Assembly: GCA_002205965.3 (NCBI GenBank)
Contig: NADL03000681.1
Location: 682,001 to 746,000 of the forward strand
From: Kappaphycus alvarezii
Lineage: Eukaryota > Rhodophyta > Florideophyceae > Gigartinales > Solieriaceae
Direction of reading: 5' to 3'
Length of the DNA: 64,000 nucleotides
The position numbers were made by a program, and so were the translations under genes. How positions within the stretch are numbered: position 1 is the first letter of the stretch; each line of letters starts with the position of its first letter. Below, in pieces: positions 21,193 through 32,390 of the stretch. Below the pieces are notes generated by a model. It did no database searches. It worked only from the letters and a program-made list of their open reading frames with translations, and was not told where the DNA came from.

Positions 21193-21225
21193 CGAGTCGG
21201 GACGTTCGTCTTGAGCGAGAGGGCG
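21193..21225 (+). other. Polypurine-tract region before the Gypsy B 3' LTR
   Basis: The tract GAGCGAGAGGGCG directly precedes the TGATG start of the 3' LTR. Copy C has GAGCGAGGGGCG at the same place. This is where plus-strand priming is expected. Confidence 0.6.
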
Positions 21226-21944
21226 TGATGTGCGCAAATTCGCGCACGAAAAAAATCTAGATGAGGACCATGATTGTATACAGTATCGGAATTGGGAAGA
21301 TATTTTTACAGTTTTTGAATTTGCAAGATATTTTTAATTTGGGTGAGTGTGGCAAATTCGTCGGCTGATTTTTTCATTTTAGGACACGCTGTCATAGTAG
21401 ATGTCAGTACAGTTCCAGGTTGTGGGTGATACTACAAGTAGCTCTGAAAGGTCTATATAATGGCCACATCAATTCCCACCCCTGGCCGATGGGTGGCTGG
21501 CATGGGTATGGCACCTAGATATTTACCTTGAGGAAATATCTTCTAATAGTCTCTCTGGTTCACACGATTACCGTGAATACATTTTATGGTATTAGTATGT
21601 TTGTTTTGAGACTTTTAGGGTAGCCAAAAGTCTATATAAGCCGAGTAAACTGCTTCCTTTAGTGGAGGTGAAGGAAGTTGGCAGACAACTTCAAGCCAAG
21701 TCCCGAGTAGTAGGAAGTTGAGAGTCAACTTCAGACGCAAGAAAACTTTTTCTTACGCTAGTCGCAGAGCGTCGGTGGTAGACCCTGCCCTTTTATACTT
21801 GCTTGTAGCTTCCTCAACTCTCTTCTATATACACTCCCTTTTATTCGTTCAACAATACCACGGCAGCACTTTTGTCGCTCGCAACACCTCCTTCTCAGGG
21901 TAATTGGTTCTGAGGATCTCCTCCCCGCCGATTTACCCCTATCA
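21226..21944 (+). repeat. 3' LTR of Gypsy B
   Basis: The 719-bp partner of the 5' LTR, ending CCCCTATCA. It is followed by the duplicated target ATACC. Confidence 0.96.
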
Positions 21945-22200
21945 ATACCCGCAGCGCGGTTAACGTGTGTCGCAATCGCCTTGCAGAGCGATTTAATGCG
22001 GTGAAGACGGCCGAAACCAGGGCAGCAGAGGTCGGCTGCGTGATCCCTGAGGTGTCCAAGGGGTGGTCACAGTGGTGGCAGATGAGGGCCATGGAGTCAT
22101 CATACACTGGCAGTCCGAGGTGACGTCGGAGCATGGTTTGTCAGTGTGTGTTGTGGACCTTCGTAGCTGCCCTGGGGTGAACGATCAAAAATCTGGAGTC
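21945..22200 (-). mobile_element. Reversed non-LTR subfamily Z, continuation beyond Gypsy B
   Basis: On the minus strand this continues the copy cut at 14426. It reads upstream through the AARVLDT-like region, the RRHRHN-like stretch and the zinc site, where CHHCDHPLDTSG remains. It then passes LRRHLGLPVYDD. The match to X and Z1 is clear, although decayed by stops and a small deletion. Confidence 0.8.
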
Positions 22201-22375
22201 AAAAGTGTGTGGTATAAATAGCGACGCAACATCGCAATTCCGCCAGCATTGCTGACCGCGAAAGCGAATTGAGGGCCCATGATTTTCCAGAGGGCAGTAG
22301 GAGCAGGGGTGTCAACTAAAAATCCACCGCATTGCGAAGAGACGCAGCCTAGAGGGTAGGCAAATTGCTGCAACG
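22201..22375 (-). other. Possible further non-LTR remnant sharing a short block with 58235-58312
   Basis: A block including TGGTATAAA, GCTGACCGC and GCGAATTGAGGGCCCA is shared with 58235-58312, where it also flanks a reversed Y copy. It may be part of the element or a separate small repeat. The open frame on the minus strand has no recognised motif. Confidence 0.35.
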
Positions 22376-22478
22376 GTTAGACGTTCTCTTTTGCACCGTT
22401 CATCTGTACCCCATAGTTATTCTTTATGCTTTCGTTTTCCGTCGGCCTCTTGGTTGAACGTCCATCTCAGTTCATGAA

Positions 22479-24010
22479 TCAAGGTCGTAGTGAATTCATT
22501 GTTTCTCTTGTGACCGGCTTCGTGAGTGAGTCTGCGATCTGATCCTTTGTAGAGACATTTTCAACGGTGATTACTCCTTTCTTGATAAGGTCGCGCAGAT
22601 GATGATATTTCATATCCACATGCTTGCTTCTTTTCGAGACTTCCTCTGAAGTTGAGATTGACAATGCAGCTGTGTTGTCTGTGTAGATTTTTGTTGGGAA
22701 TGTATGCAGAATCGTCAAAAATTCTTTTGTTTTCGATTTCCCATATTAGTCTACGAATCTATAGCACTTCTTTTGCACATGTAGAACGTGCTACATACTT
22801 GCCTAGGTAGATGAGAAAGCGACAACGCTTGCTTTTGACTTTTCCATGCAATTGGAGATCCGTTAATCATGCGACGAAGCCAGTCGCTGACTTCCTATCG
22901 AATTTTTCGCCCGCCCAGTCTGAGTCTACAAATACCTGCGAAACTGTATGATTGGTATTTTGAACATTCAACGCTGTGGGTTATTCCAAAACCTCTTGTT
23001 CTTGCCAAATATCTCAAGGTTCTCCTGAGTAGTATCAAGTGTCTTTCGCAAGGCTCATGAACATTTATAGCCAAAGCATTCACTTCAAATGACAAATCTG
23101 GCCTCGTGCAGACTGAGAGTTATAACAAATCCCCAAATGCTGAACGATAGTTTGCGTGTTGATTTTTCGATAGAAGCCTGTCCGATGGTTTCGCTGGATT
23201 TGTGTCTGCATCAAATGAGAGAGGTTTCCAGACACCGTTGGACTCCAGAAGTCCTTCCCTTGCACGAAGTTCCTCAGCATACCTCTTTTGGGCTATCTTG
23301 ATTCCATGTGCCGATTTCGTCACTTCCCTTCACAAAAAGAAGCAAGAGAGCCATACAGTTTCACTGCAAACTCAGAGCTGAGCTTTGTCTTGAAGTTCTG
23401 GAGGAAACTCTCAGAGTTGGAAATGAATACCATATCGTCGACAACTGCAAGCATGATGATAAACAATTTGTCATGTGACTTGAAAAAGACACGAGGATCA
23501 ATCCTCGATTGATCAAATTTCCAGCCAGTAGCTTCGAAACAAGCAGTAGACCACATCTCTTGCTGGCTGTTTAAGTCCATACATAGATTTCTTTATCTAA
23601 TAGACGTAACCAGCCTTCTCCTCACGACCACGGAGTTTGTTGGCTGTTGGATAAAAATGGGGCTATCGATGCTTCCGTAATGGTAGGCGTGTCCACGTCC
23701 CCTCCTTCGACCAAAAGGCCATGCATTGCAGATGTTGTAAGAAGAATTCGTATGGATTCATGCGAAGCGACAGGAGCGTACAAGTGGTCTGGATCAAAAT
23801 CTACGGATGGATCCTGAAGGTCACCTCGAACACAACAGCGGCCTTGTAGAGAAACCTTTTCTCAACAGATTCGAGTCGCTTTAGCCGAAAGACCCATGTG
23901 AAGTGTACTGCCTTCACTTTCGGATGGCGAGGAACATATACCCAAGTTCCTCTTTTCTTCAGTGCTAGATATTCCTGGTCGATAGCCTCGCACATTCTCT
24001 CTGGTGTGTT
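22479..24010 (-). pseudogene. Copia 1 reverse transcriptase and RNase H remnant
   Basis: The RT begins near 23995 with EYLALKKRGTWVYVP and WVFRLKRLE. The catalytic region is LAVVDDMVFISNSESFL, near 23450, with the Asp pair kept. The connection reads KIAQKRYAEELRAREGLLES and LRYLARTRGFGI. RNase H ends with YTDNTAALSIS, SKRSKHVDMKYHHLRDL and QIADSLTKPVTRE at 22479-22718. At least five separate frames are needed, so the gene is dead as read. Confidence 0.85.
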
Positions 24011-24299
24011 GCTTCCTTAAAATTTCGTGGCAGACGCGGATCCTTTATTTCCTCGCGCTCCTGTGACTGCATCGAAAGATTTCTTGGGACGTTGGGAAAC
24101 GAGAGGAAAGCTTGAGGAAACAATCATTCGTCAGCTGGACAAACCAATTGAGTTTGCTCAGACTGCTGCTGATTCAATCTTATACGCCATCAATCAATTC
24201 TGTAATCGCTGGAAGTTTCTCCGTGCCGCAAACTCTGAAATCTTGGACATTGTGATGACCTTCCTTGATTCCGGAAGATAAATCCGAAACAAGGTTTGG

Positions 24300-25640
24300 T
24301 CACTGTCGACACCGATGAACTATCCATGTGCTGCGCGGGCTGACAATTTCTTGTTTAGTCGAGTCTCTGAACTGTAGAGGAAGGAAAATCCTGATTGCTT
24401 AAATATGGGAAGCCTTTTGAAGTTAGTTCTTTTCCTGCTATCCCGAAGCATGGTAGGTATTTTTCGGTCAATTCTTTCCGAGGGAAGACAATTCCCCAGA
24501 TAATTTCCTTAGCTCATTGCTTCGGCTCAGAGAGAGTCGTCCATGTTTGATCTGATTAGAAGAACTATATCCCTAGTTCCCAACTCTCTCATGAACCTTT
24601 CAGCACTACCATTGCTTTGAGGGCGTATAGTGGGCAAAATTCAAGTCGAATTCCATTCTGTAGACAAAACTACTTAGCAAATTCCGAGCTGTTCTCTCCT
24701 GCACCTTCATGGCGCACATTTAGCAGCTTGTAATTTGTAATGCCCTCAGATCGCTCCTTGCAGTACTTGAATGCTGCCAAGAAATCACTCTTTTGGGTGA
24801 GAAATAGACATCGGTCTTCGCAGCTCGATCAGCGATGAATCCAACAGCATACTTGCTACCACCAATTGAGAGTGTTGACATCTTTCCAGTAATATCTAAA
24901 TAGACCAAATCCAACCGGCGAGAAGTTTGTCTTGAACTGGTCTGTATTGTTCTTCTCTGCGCCTTTCCAACTGCACATGGGATGCACACCAGTTCTTCGA
25001 GTAGACGACGAGAAAATTTCGGAACATCTTCAGAGTTTTGAAGGCTGAATGTACCCCCTGGGGTTCGGATGTTCTGTCCTGTTGTGCCATTCTAATGCAA
25101 GATTTCGATCCGATTTATTTCCGTATATGCCGTTCTGTCCACACATGTAACAAATTTCAACACAATTCTTTGAATTCAGCGACAGAGAAGCTCTATGCTT
25201 GTGGTACAGCAGTAGAAGATGGTAAAGACAATCATCTGAAATCTCCAATTCCTTGATTATTTGTTCATCACCCCTAGTCTTGATGAAGCAAGTGCTCTTG
25301 AAGTTCCTCGCAGGGGGGTCGATGGGAAAACGAAGGCTGAAGTGAGCGTTTAGCTTTCCAACTGAGATAATGTTTGATTGGAAATATGGTGCACGGAAAG
25401 CTTCCATTTCAACACTTGCACCTAGCGGCACAATCAGAGTTCCTTCTCCGATGAGCGTGTACTTCTCAGAGGATGCCTGAACCTCAAAATCTCCAATCAC
25501 TGTGTAGGTTGAAAAGGAATATCGGCTGTGAAAGAAGTATGCGAGCCGCATGAATCGATGAGTGCGTGAACAAATTTTCGCTTTCCACATTTTGCAACAG
25601 TGCTTCGAAGCTTGACCGAAGCCATGAAGCCGTAGTTTAC
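24300..25640 (-). pseudogene. Copia 1 protease and integrase remnant
   Basis: The protease site reads LIDSCGSHTSF near 25560, a DSG motif with Cys in place of Gly or Ala. The integrase zinc part shows ALEWHNRTEHPNPRGY and CIPCAVGKAQRR, and the core LDLVYLDITGKMSTLSIGGSKYAVGFI. PQSNGSAERFMRELG near 24590 holds the third catalytic residue. A C-terminal piece (ARAAHG, FIGVDSD) continues to about 24300. Stops and shifts occur throughout. Confidence 0.82.
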
Positions 25641-25837
25641 ATGATTACTTGACGGCCCGGGTAGATAATTTCTTGAAAGATGGTCCTGCGGTGTTGCATT
25701 GTTTCCAAAGATTTGACCAGGTTGTGTGGAAGTTTTTTTTTGAGTTCCCGACTGTTAAGGTCTCGAATTCAGGGTTGCTTGGTTTGGAAACGACAGTGGT
25801 TGGAACCAGCTCCATTGAATAGCCCGCCGCGATGATA

Positions 25838-26640
25838 TTACCCATAGTGACTTCGACCTCCACCATGGAATCCTCTGTGAAATCTACCGCGACCCTTTCC
25901 ACGACCAGAAAAATTTCTGTAGCCATGAGCCTGCATTTTGTCCGCACGAAAGAGGCAATCCTTTGAACGATGATTTCCGCGACCAAATACCCAGCAAACA
26001 TCAGATCCATTTCCTTGCTTCCCTTTGTCGACTCTGCCATACTTCGTAGGCCTCAAATTTTGGGAATCATTTGCCAAAGATGCTCTGGTACTTGCACACT
26101 TTTCTGATCACTTAATTTCGAACGACGACGACAAGTTGAGTTTGCACTGCGTTAATCAGCTCGACGAGAGTTATTTTGTGCGCCATCATTGCGATAGGGG
26201 CAATATGCTCTGGTAATGTTCGCACAAGCTTGGAAATCTTCTCTTTGTCTTCAACAGGCTTGGAAAGCGATGCCAACTTGTTGAGGTTTTCGTGAAATGA
26301 ACTCAGATGATCTTCCCAGGTGGAACTATCGTCGAATTGCAGACTCTCGAGTTCTTGCATCAAATTAATGACGCTTTGCTCGTTTTATGTATTCCATTGG
26401 TTTTCCAAAGCCTTCCGAAGTTCCAGTGCAGCGCCATTATCATCATCGAGTATCTTGCTTGTCAATGCCATAGGATCCATGCCAAGTGTGAGGAAAATAG
26501 CTTATTTCGCCCTGATCATCGCCGTCTTCCATCTTGTGACTTGACTCGGTGTTCCTTCGTCGAGTTCCTCCTTGAGTCCGAGAACTTCATAGTCATCCCG
26601 GAGTAGATAGACCCTTACTCGACGCAGCCTTGGAGTATAG
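25838..26640 (-). pseudogene. Copia 1 Gag remnant (UBN2-like) with altered zinc knuckle
   Basis: The minus strand reads YEVLGLKEELDEGTPSQVTRW, then LQFDDSSTWEDHLSSFHE and KLVRTLPEHIAPIAMM. This matches the Gag family of Copia elements. The knuckle CWVFGRGNHRSKDC at about 26000 has Phe where the second zinc Cys should be. Two or more in-frame stops interrupt the N-terminal part. Confidence 0.8.
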
Positions 26641-26798
26641 TCCTTGTTTCCATTCAGTTGGGGATCTTCCCAAGAGGATCCCCAGATTCACCCGCCATCA
26701 CTTGGGCGAAGAACGAAGAAGATCTTGAGAGCGAGGATTGAAGATGAAAAAATGAAGTGGTTGTCGCGGTTGTGCCCAAAACTCAAGCGATGCTACCA

Positions 26799-27060
26799 TG
26801 TAAAGGACTGTTGTCGTGCCTCCTGCGCACTCTTCCGTTCGGCCCTGCGGCGGCCGTCTTTTATTGACCCTCAGCGGTCTCAACTCTACAATAGCCATCC
26901 GATGTACAGTATGTACAGTAACACGGCGGCGGCAACCCTCAAGGACAGCTGTCCCATATCCCGCAGATACTAGGGTTATCTCTCATTACCGTACCACTAT
27001 ACTGTAGTCACTCTATTTCATGGTCCCTTCAGCCGGACCCGGCTTGCCCTCATGGGCCAC
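26799..27060 (-). repeat. Probable 5' LTR of Copia 1 (partial)
   Basis: In element sense the LTR end CTTTACA is followed directly by TGGTAGCATCGC, a plausible primer site. The block 26866-27060 (CTCAGCGGTCTCAAC ... CCTTCAGCCGGAC) recurs at 57445-57660 with moderate divergence. The sequence next to 62890 in Copia 2 matches 26780-26830. The outer boundary is not defined. Confidence 0.5.
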
Positions 27061-27549
27061 TTTCCCTCTATGAGCTATCACTGCAAACAACGGGTCTCTC
27101 CCAATAATTTACTCCTGGGTTACGTCACTTTCAACCCCTATTGTCGAAAGTCCTGCCTGGAAAAGAGAAGCCTCTGCCATAGATGTGTATTTTCATCTGT
27201 CGACAAACTGTGCAAACACTTTCAGGCGCACATGGCCAAATCAACAACAGCTGCAACCTGTTACAGAAGATGAATTTTGCACCAGTACTACAGCACCGGA
27301 TATGCACCAATTCTTGTGTAAGCATGCTTACAGTAATATGGAAAGCAAAAATTCAATGAGACAGAGAGAAACCCAAAATCGAATAGCAACTTGACCGAAC
27401 CAGGAGCTGTTGAAGGAATCTGCGTTTAGAAATGATGAGGTATACATCGCTTTAGCCAGAAGATTTTCTTCTTCCGGCATTAAGTTCTCGATCTAGATTC
27501 ACTCTCTCAGAATCATCAAGTATCTTCGAGTCTAGACATTTAAGTGCAC
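27061..27549. other. Unassigned spacer between Copia 1 and Copia 3
   Basis: No domain-bearing frame was seen on either strand. Part may belong to the LTR of either flanking element. Confidence 0.4.
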
Positions 27550-28250
27550 AAGTCCGGTTAAGTTTTCGGAAATTATTTAAGTTCCGCTTTGTCTAGGCAT
27601 CGGCCAAGTTAATCTGTGCCTTTTATCCACTGCATGAAAGCAATCTCTCCGGATGCAAAGGAGTCTGTAAGCCTTTCGACTGTGGGACCGATCCTTTAGT
27701 CCCGACCTTCGTGAAGATTATTGATGTTGAGTAAGAGTCCATGTGAATCAACGGTCAAGATAAGTGATAGATAACAACCGGAATCGTACATCTTGGATAA
27801 GCAGTATGCCATGAGTCCAGCCCGATCGGCTCACCCTGCCTCTGCAAGTGTCTCCGCCTCTATAGACGATAACGAGACCCGAGCTTGCTTGGAGCTGTGC
27901 CAGTCAATAGCATGGAATATTTTAGAATGCGCAGAGAATGTTCTTAAAAAGTATCCCGTTTGGCCTTGTGACTTTCCCCCTGGTTTGCACTATTAAATGC
28001 TAAATATGCCGCATCGTCAGATATGACGTCACGATTGGACGGCATAAATACGTGAAGGAACGGATTGAGTTGGCAAGTCTCATGCAGAGCCCGATTGGCT
28101 TCACTCAAGTGGCGCACTCTGAGGTCGGTCCATTGCTACAAAATAGTAGATACAAATGCTGCAGGACTGAGAACACCATGCTCAAGACAATTCAGCTGTC
28201 CAGCAAGGGCTTGAAACGGCTTAATTTCATCCGGTGAGCATTATTTTTAT
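27550..28250 (-). pseudogene. Copia 3 RNase H remnant
   Basis: Minus-strand pieces include ALAGQLNCLEHGVLSPAAF, VRHLSEANRALHE, DWHSSKQARVSLSSIEAE, ADRAGLMAYCLSKMYDSG, ILTVDSHGLL and MQWIKGTD. They end with an ADALTKRN-like block and NLNNFRKLNR. The pieces are in different frames with internal stops. The SSxEAE and final ADALTKRN-like blocks are characteristic of Copia RNase H. Confidence 0.75.
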
Positions 28251-28309
28251 CTTTCCTTCTACTGCGGTCTAATGGGAGTTTGACATTGGTCTCCAATTAT
28301 TCCTTCACT

Positions 28310-29078
28310 GAAACAGTGATTTCAAGATTGCTGTCCTGGAAGATGTGGGTCTGTTGAAAACCAAGTTTGAATCAGAAATAAATCTGGCGACCTTACAATG
28401 TTTGGAAATTGCCACATGGAAATTTTGAATTATTTTTGCATTTCCAGCAAGTAAAATCATCCTCGACTTTAGCAACAACGAGAACAGATTTAAGGATGAT
28501 TCATGTTTCGGATATAATTGCGGTATTCCAGGGATGCATGCAAGATCATTGTCAAACATCCATTCTTCGACGGCAAGTTGCCACAAACGGCCTCATTCTA
28601 TGGGACTGTAAGCGGAGACGAGAAGCTTCCACACGAAGAGGCAATTCGTAGTCCATTCTTTTGGCAAGTGGGCATAGACGTTGCGATTCAACAGACCCGA
28701 TTGGATAAATGGACCAGAGATATTTGTCGTTGCCAAGGAAAGTCCAAGTATATCGCTGCAGCGAAAAGAAGAGCCCGTATAGCAGGTAAATGAGCCGTTG
28801 CTGAGTCCTTACGAATGAAATGATTCTCCTTATCCTATTCCCGTGTGGAATCAATCTGCACTTCAATTTCAATTTGTCTGATTCTCCATCAATCTTGAAT
28901 TGGAAAAAAAATGCGACGATATAAGATTTTCATCTTTTGGTAGGCTTCTAATATTTACTTCCTCGTACGCGTTTTCATCCTTGTAATTAGACTTTTCCTT
29001 CCAGATAGATTCGACAACAAGCCACCTTGGCGCCATTGAAACGATCTTACTTTCCGCCACGGGCTTATCACCAATCAC
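28310..29078 (-). pseudogene. Copia 3 reverse transcriptase remnant
   Basis: The N-terminal part reads PRWLVVESIWKEKSNYKDEN with AYEEVNIRSLP and SSHFF. After a gap, IQSGLLNRNVYAHLPKEWTT, LFVWKLL and GRLWQLAVEEWMFDNDLACI follow. The catalytic region is FVLVVAKVEDDF near 28460, leading to LLAGNAKIIQNFHVAISKH. Frame changes separate these blocks, so no active enzyme is encoded as read. Confidence 0.72.
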
Positions 29079-29544
29079 GTTTCGAATTTGGCGAATTATT
29101 GTTTGCTTCTGTGACTTTAACTCTTTTGGAAACTTCGTTCCTTCCTCAAGAGTGGTACTTCAAACATATTTGTCCGATCGACTAGTTATATTACTCTTGT
29201 TTATATAGACTTCGACGGTTGTACTTTGCCAGATTGGCATTATTCTCAGTCAAAAGGAACGATTTTGACTCTGGAAAGATTATGCGAGTACTCTCGATGT
29301 CATCGGAACGACTCGAGAGCAATGAAGAACGAATTTCTTCATTGACAGCATGTTTCTGAGACTTTTCAATCTCTGGTATTGGTCTTGGAGCAGAAGCAGA
29401 CATAATGGGTGCAGCAGCAACATAATCACCTTCTTCATCCAACGGGCTCTGATTCTTCTGCCCTTGTTCTGAATGTTCGATTACTGTCCAACTCTTGCAA
29501 CATGGATAAAGAGCGGTATAGCCGTATGTCCTCGCATGCGACTT

Positions 29545-30130
29545 TCAGCCGTTTTCCGGTTCCGTATTTGCTCCGTCCGTGTGAGCTCGACGAAATTTTC
29601 TTTCGCGTTTTGAACCTAACAAACATTCCAAACTCCATGTTTCGTTTGCTTCTAAAAGAAGTACATTTGAGTTACTCTCGTCAAAATACTTGACGGAACA
29701 GTGTTGTAAATTAGAGATTCCAACATCTTTGAGAGCGTTCGACGTGCAAACTTGCTCATATTGTGCGTCAATTAACTCGACATCCACTGACATCTGTGGT
29801 AGACCAAGGATGTGTGGTGTGTATCCTATCGCAAGTTCAAGGAACTGACACGATTGTTTCCACAAAGAAGGTTCGTTGCAAGAACAGCTGTTGAGACTAT
29901 TTACTGAGCTGTGAACGCAAAATACTTCTTGTTTCGTTCTTAAATTGCATCCTTGAGAATACGTAGTGAAATTTGACGCAGAGTGAAGTTTGCACTTTCC
30001 ACTGAACCATTTTTGCTGTGTTTCCACACAGGGCGAGGTTTCGGTTTGATGCCATGTTTTTGCAACGTTTTGCAAAAATCATCATTATCGAATTCCATAT
30101 CAAACGATATTGATGCAGGCGCTCCATTTA
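29545..30130 (-). pseudogene. Copia 3 integrase core remnant
   Basis: The minus strand reads ASISFDMEFDNDDFCKTLQK, then HGIKPKPRPVWKHSKNGSVE. This resembles the second catalytic Asp and the Glu block of a retroviral-type integrase core. It continues as YTPHILGLPQMSVDVELIDA up to a C-terminal YFDE region. The frame 29191-29442 (Ser-rich, acidic) probably belongs to the linker toward RT. Confidence 0.6.
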
Positions 30131-30444
30131 CCGTGATTCAATGAGTTTCAAGGAGTCTTGCAGTTTCTTCTATATCCCTACTCGACGCAACGACTGCGTT
30201 GCAAAAGCGCGAAGCCAGATCTTTCATATGTAATATTGAGTACTTCGTCAATTAAACAACGTAAATGAAATTGAATTACACTTCCTCGTTAAAAGTTCAA
30301 AGTTGACTCCGTAAGGATATCTTGCGCATGTTGAGTGCCCTTCCAGTCTTCTTGCAGCTAGAGCACTTTTGAACAACTGCTTGTAGAGCTTGCCTCAAGA
30401 CTAGAAAAAGAACTGTGCCCGTTTTCAGAGATATTTCATGTCCT

Positions 30445-30948
30445 TCAGAGGTAATTGCGAGTACAGGTGAAGTTTTGATGCGAAGTATTTCGCAGATTTT
30501 CCCATGAAGCGCTTTTTTTGTTATTATGGTTATCCCAATCTCTAATTGTTGGAAAAAAAGCCCGCCGTGTCGCAGGATAGCTTTTGAATTTGGATATTTG
30601 ACTCATGACAACATGAAAGTGAGTTCGAGTTTCTCTACCCTCAGTAACGTAGATTGTAAGCACTATTTTGCTAATAAATCCCTCGGAAACACCTGATGGT
30701 ATTAGAAGAACTCGATTTGTTCGTGAATTGAGCATATTTAACTTTCTCAAGACACAATTTACAAGTAGAAGAGGACTATCGCCCTTCGTGACGCAGAAAG
30801 GAATAAAGACTTTATTCAATTTCAAGTCCTCAAGAGGAAATCTCCGTATACCGAATGTGAGCTTCGCATCGCTGCAATTCTCACTATAACCGTGGTAGAA
30901 TTGCTCAAATTCTAGAGGATCCAACTTGAATTCGATGCACATCACCAA
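30445..30948 (-). pseudogene. Copia 3 protease-like segment
   Basis: This open 167-residue frame includes RRFPLEDLKLNKVFIPF, KGDSPLLLVNCVLRKLNML and SQISKFKSYPA. The PLLLxxxxLxKL block resembles the C-terminal half of a retropepsin, and the position between Gag and integrase fits. No DSG or DTG catalytic motif was found, so the call rests mainly on context. Confidence 0.45.
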
Positions 30949-31029
30949 AGAAAGAGCAACCTCTGACTTTGTCCGCCAACCGATTTGGGAAAACCCCCGT
31001 CCAATATATGATTTGGGTCGTCTTGAAAT

Positions 31030-32390
31030 GGCATCATATCGGACTTGGTATGGATTCCGCTGACCAGGCTCCTTTTCCCTTTAAATACTTGGAGCCAGGA
31101 CGAAAATACCCATTGAAGTTTTCAGGTATTCTGTTTCTTTCGAAATCTTCGCTGTGGGGATATTTTGCTTCTTGGATCCTCGAAGTGTCGAGATTAGGAT
31201 GCTGGTACTTCAAACCTCTACGAATATGGTCCTTCTTCCCGCAATCCATGCTTCTCCGACGAGTTCTGCCAGCATCATTGATTTCTTGCTGTTCGCATCC
31301 CGATTGGATTTGCCGTCTTCGCTGTACGTCTTCCGCTTCCTTCCCTTGAGGTGGCGAATATTTGATGAGTTTTTGTTCCTCGTTTCGTGGGGCCGGCGTC
31401 ATGACTACTGAAGAAACTTCTGACTTTGTGGTCAACTATGGATTCAATTTGAGCCCTTTGACCAGGTTATAGTCCTATTAGTAGTCTGAGTAAGAGAATA
31501 TAGTACTTCGACCGCATCATAAAGACTTCAAATGCGACGACGAACAGATAAAGCAATGGATTTGGCTACATCCTGAGCACCAATTAGCTTCTTGATATTG
31601 TCGCAGACAGGCTTAGCATCTCGACACATTTCGTTGATGCGACCAATTATTTTCTGTATCGAGAGCTTTTTCCATTGCAGCTAGGACTCCCTGAAGGTCT
31701 CGCGATCGAAAAGGCCAGCTTTCTGGTACTCAAAGATATCCTTTTTGCCTCATCCAATGTCAATGTGAGGTTTTTCTAAGCGCTTATCGTTCCTTTGCTT
31801 CGTTCCTCCTCCATTACAATAAGTCGGAGCTTGGCGTTGGTAGATGATGCTTCTGGGATAGTGAGGTTATTGAGCAGTGTTATTTTCAGTACTTCTCATA
31901 TTTGAGATTGACTGATTGACCCGGCTCTCGTCAAGTTTTCGGCAGCGAACCCACGAAACCTTGAGACATATCGGTTCAAGTCCTCATTTTTCTAGCGTCT
32001 GGAAGAACTTACCTTATTGAAAGAGTCAGTGAAGCGCGTAACAACAGAGAGGGGAAGATTTTGTTCGATCAAGTCCACAATCTCTTGGACAAGCTTGACC
32101 TGGTCATCCTGGTTGTAATCGATCTTTCCTTGATCCTGTGCTTCAGCAACGAGACTCTGCTGAGCTTGGCTAATACCTCTGCCATAGAGCTGACGTCCAA
32201 GCGTATGGAAACCCGTTTTGCAGAAGTTTTCTTCTCCTTCTCTGGAGCGGTTGCAATCAAATCAGCCCAGCTCGCAGCTTTCTTCCTTCACAAGAGGAGG
32301 CCTTGACCCGGTTCGAATACTGGAAGGTTCATCATGCCAAAAACTTCCTCGAAGTCCTTCCACGGGCCCATAACTGTAGTATGCATAGTG
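31030..32390 (-). pseudogene. Copia 3 Gag-like remnant
   Basis: The ATG near 32384 opens a frame reading GPWKDFEEVFGMMNLPVFEP. A stop and a shift follow, then KKAASWADLIATAPEKEKKT, AEAQDQGKIDYNQDDQVKLV, IEQNLPLSVVTRFTDSFNKV and NRYVSRFRGFAAENLTRAG. After these comes EASSTNAKLRLIVMEEERSK. The RFRGFAAE-type segment is typical of retrotransposon Gag. The open frame 31034-31435 is a basic, Ser/Glu-rich tail. No intact zinc knuckle was found. Confidence 0.6.

Larger units (their letters stand above)
14427..21944 (+). mobile_element. Complete Ty3/Gypsy-type LTR retrotransposon, copy B
   Basis: The element is 7518 bp with two 719-bp LTRs (14427-15145 and 21226-21944), TGAT...ATCA ends and the target duplication ATACC at 14422-14426 and 21945-21949. 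The host sequence, a reversed Z element, reads continuously once the insert is removed. It has the same coding plan as copy A. Its frames are broken at about seven places, mostly single-base differences from A and C. The duplicated C-terminal domain is fully open here, so this copy is the reference for that part. Confidence 0.97.
22479..26798 (-). mobile_element. Decayed Ty1/Copia-type retrotransposon, Copia 1
   Basis: In minus-strand order it contains a UBN2-like Gag, a zinc knuckle, protease, integrase, reverse transcriptase and RNase H. Integrase before RT is the Copia order. Every domain is split by stops and frameshifts. The 5' LTR appears to begin at 26799 next to a candidate primer site. 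The 3' LTR was not found and may have been lost where the non-LTR remnant now lies. Confidence 0.85.
27550..32390 (-). mobile_element. Decayed Ty1/Copia-type retrotransposon, Copia 3
   Basis: On the minus strand the domains run Gag (32390-31030), protease-like (30948-30445), integrase (30130-29545), reverse transcriptase (29078-28310) and RNase H (28250-27550). That order is the Copia order. The RT and RNase H wording (LLNRNVYAHLPKEW, AKVEDDF, QARVSLSSIEAETLAEA) differs from Copia 1, so this is another clade. No LTRs were recognised, and every domain has multiple frame changes. Confidence 0.75.

Noticed and set aside
24027-24281. Plus-strand 84-residue open frame
   Set aside because: It lies antisense to the Copia 1 RT/integrase remnant, whose motifs are clear on the minus strand.
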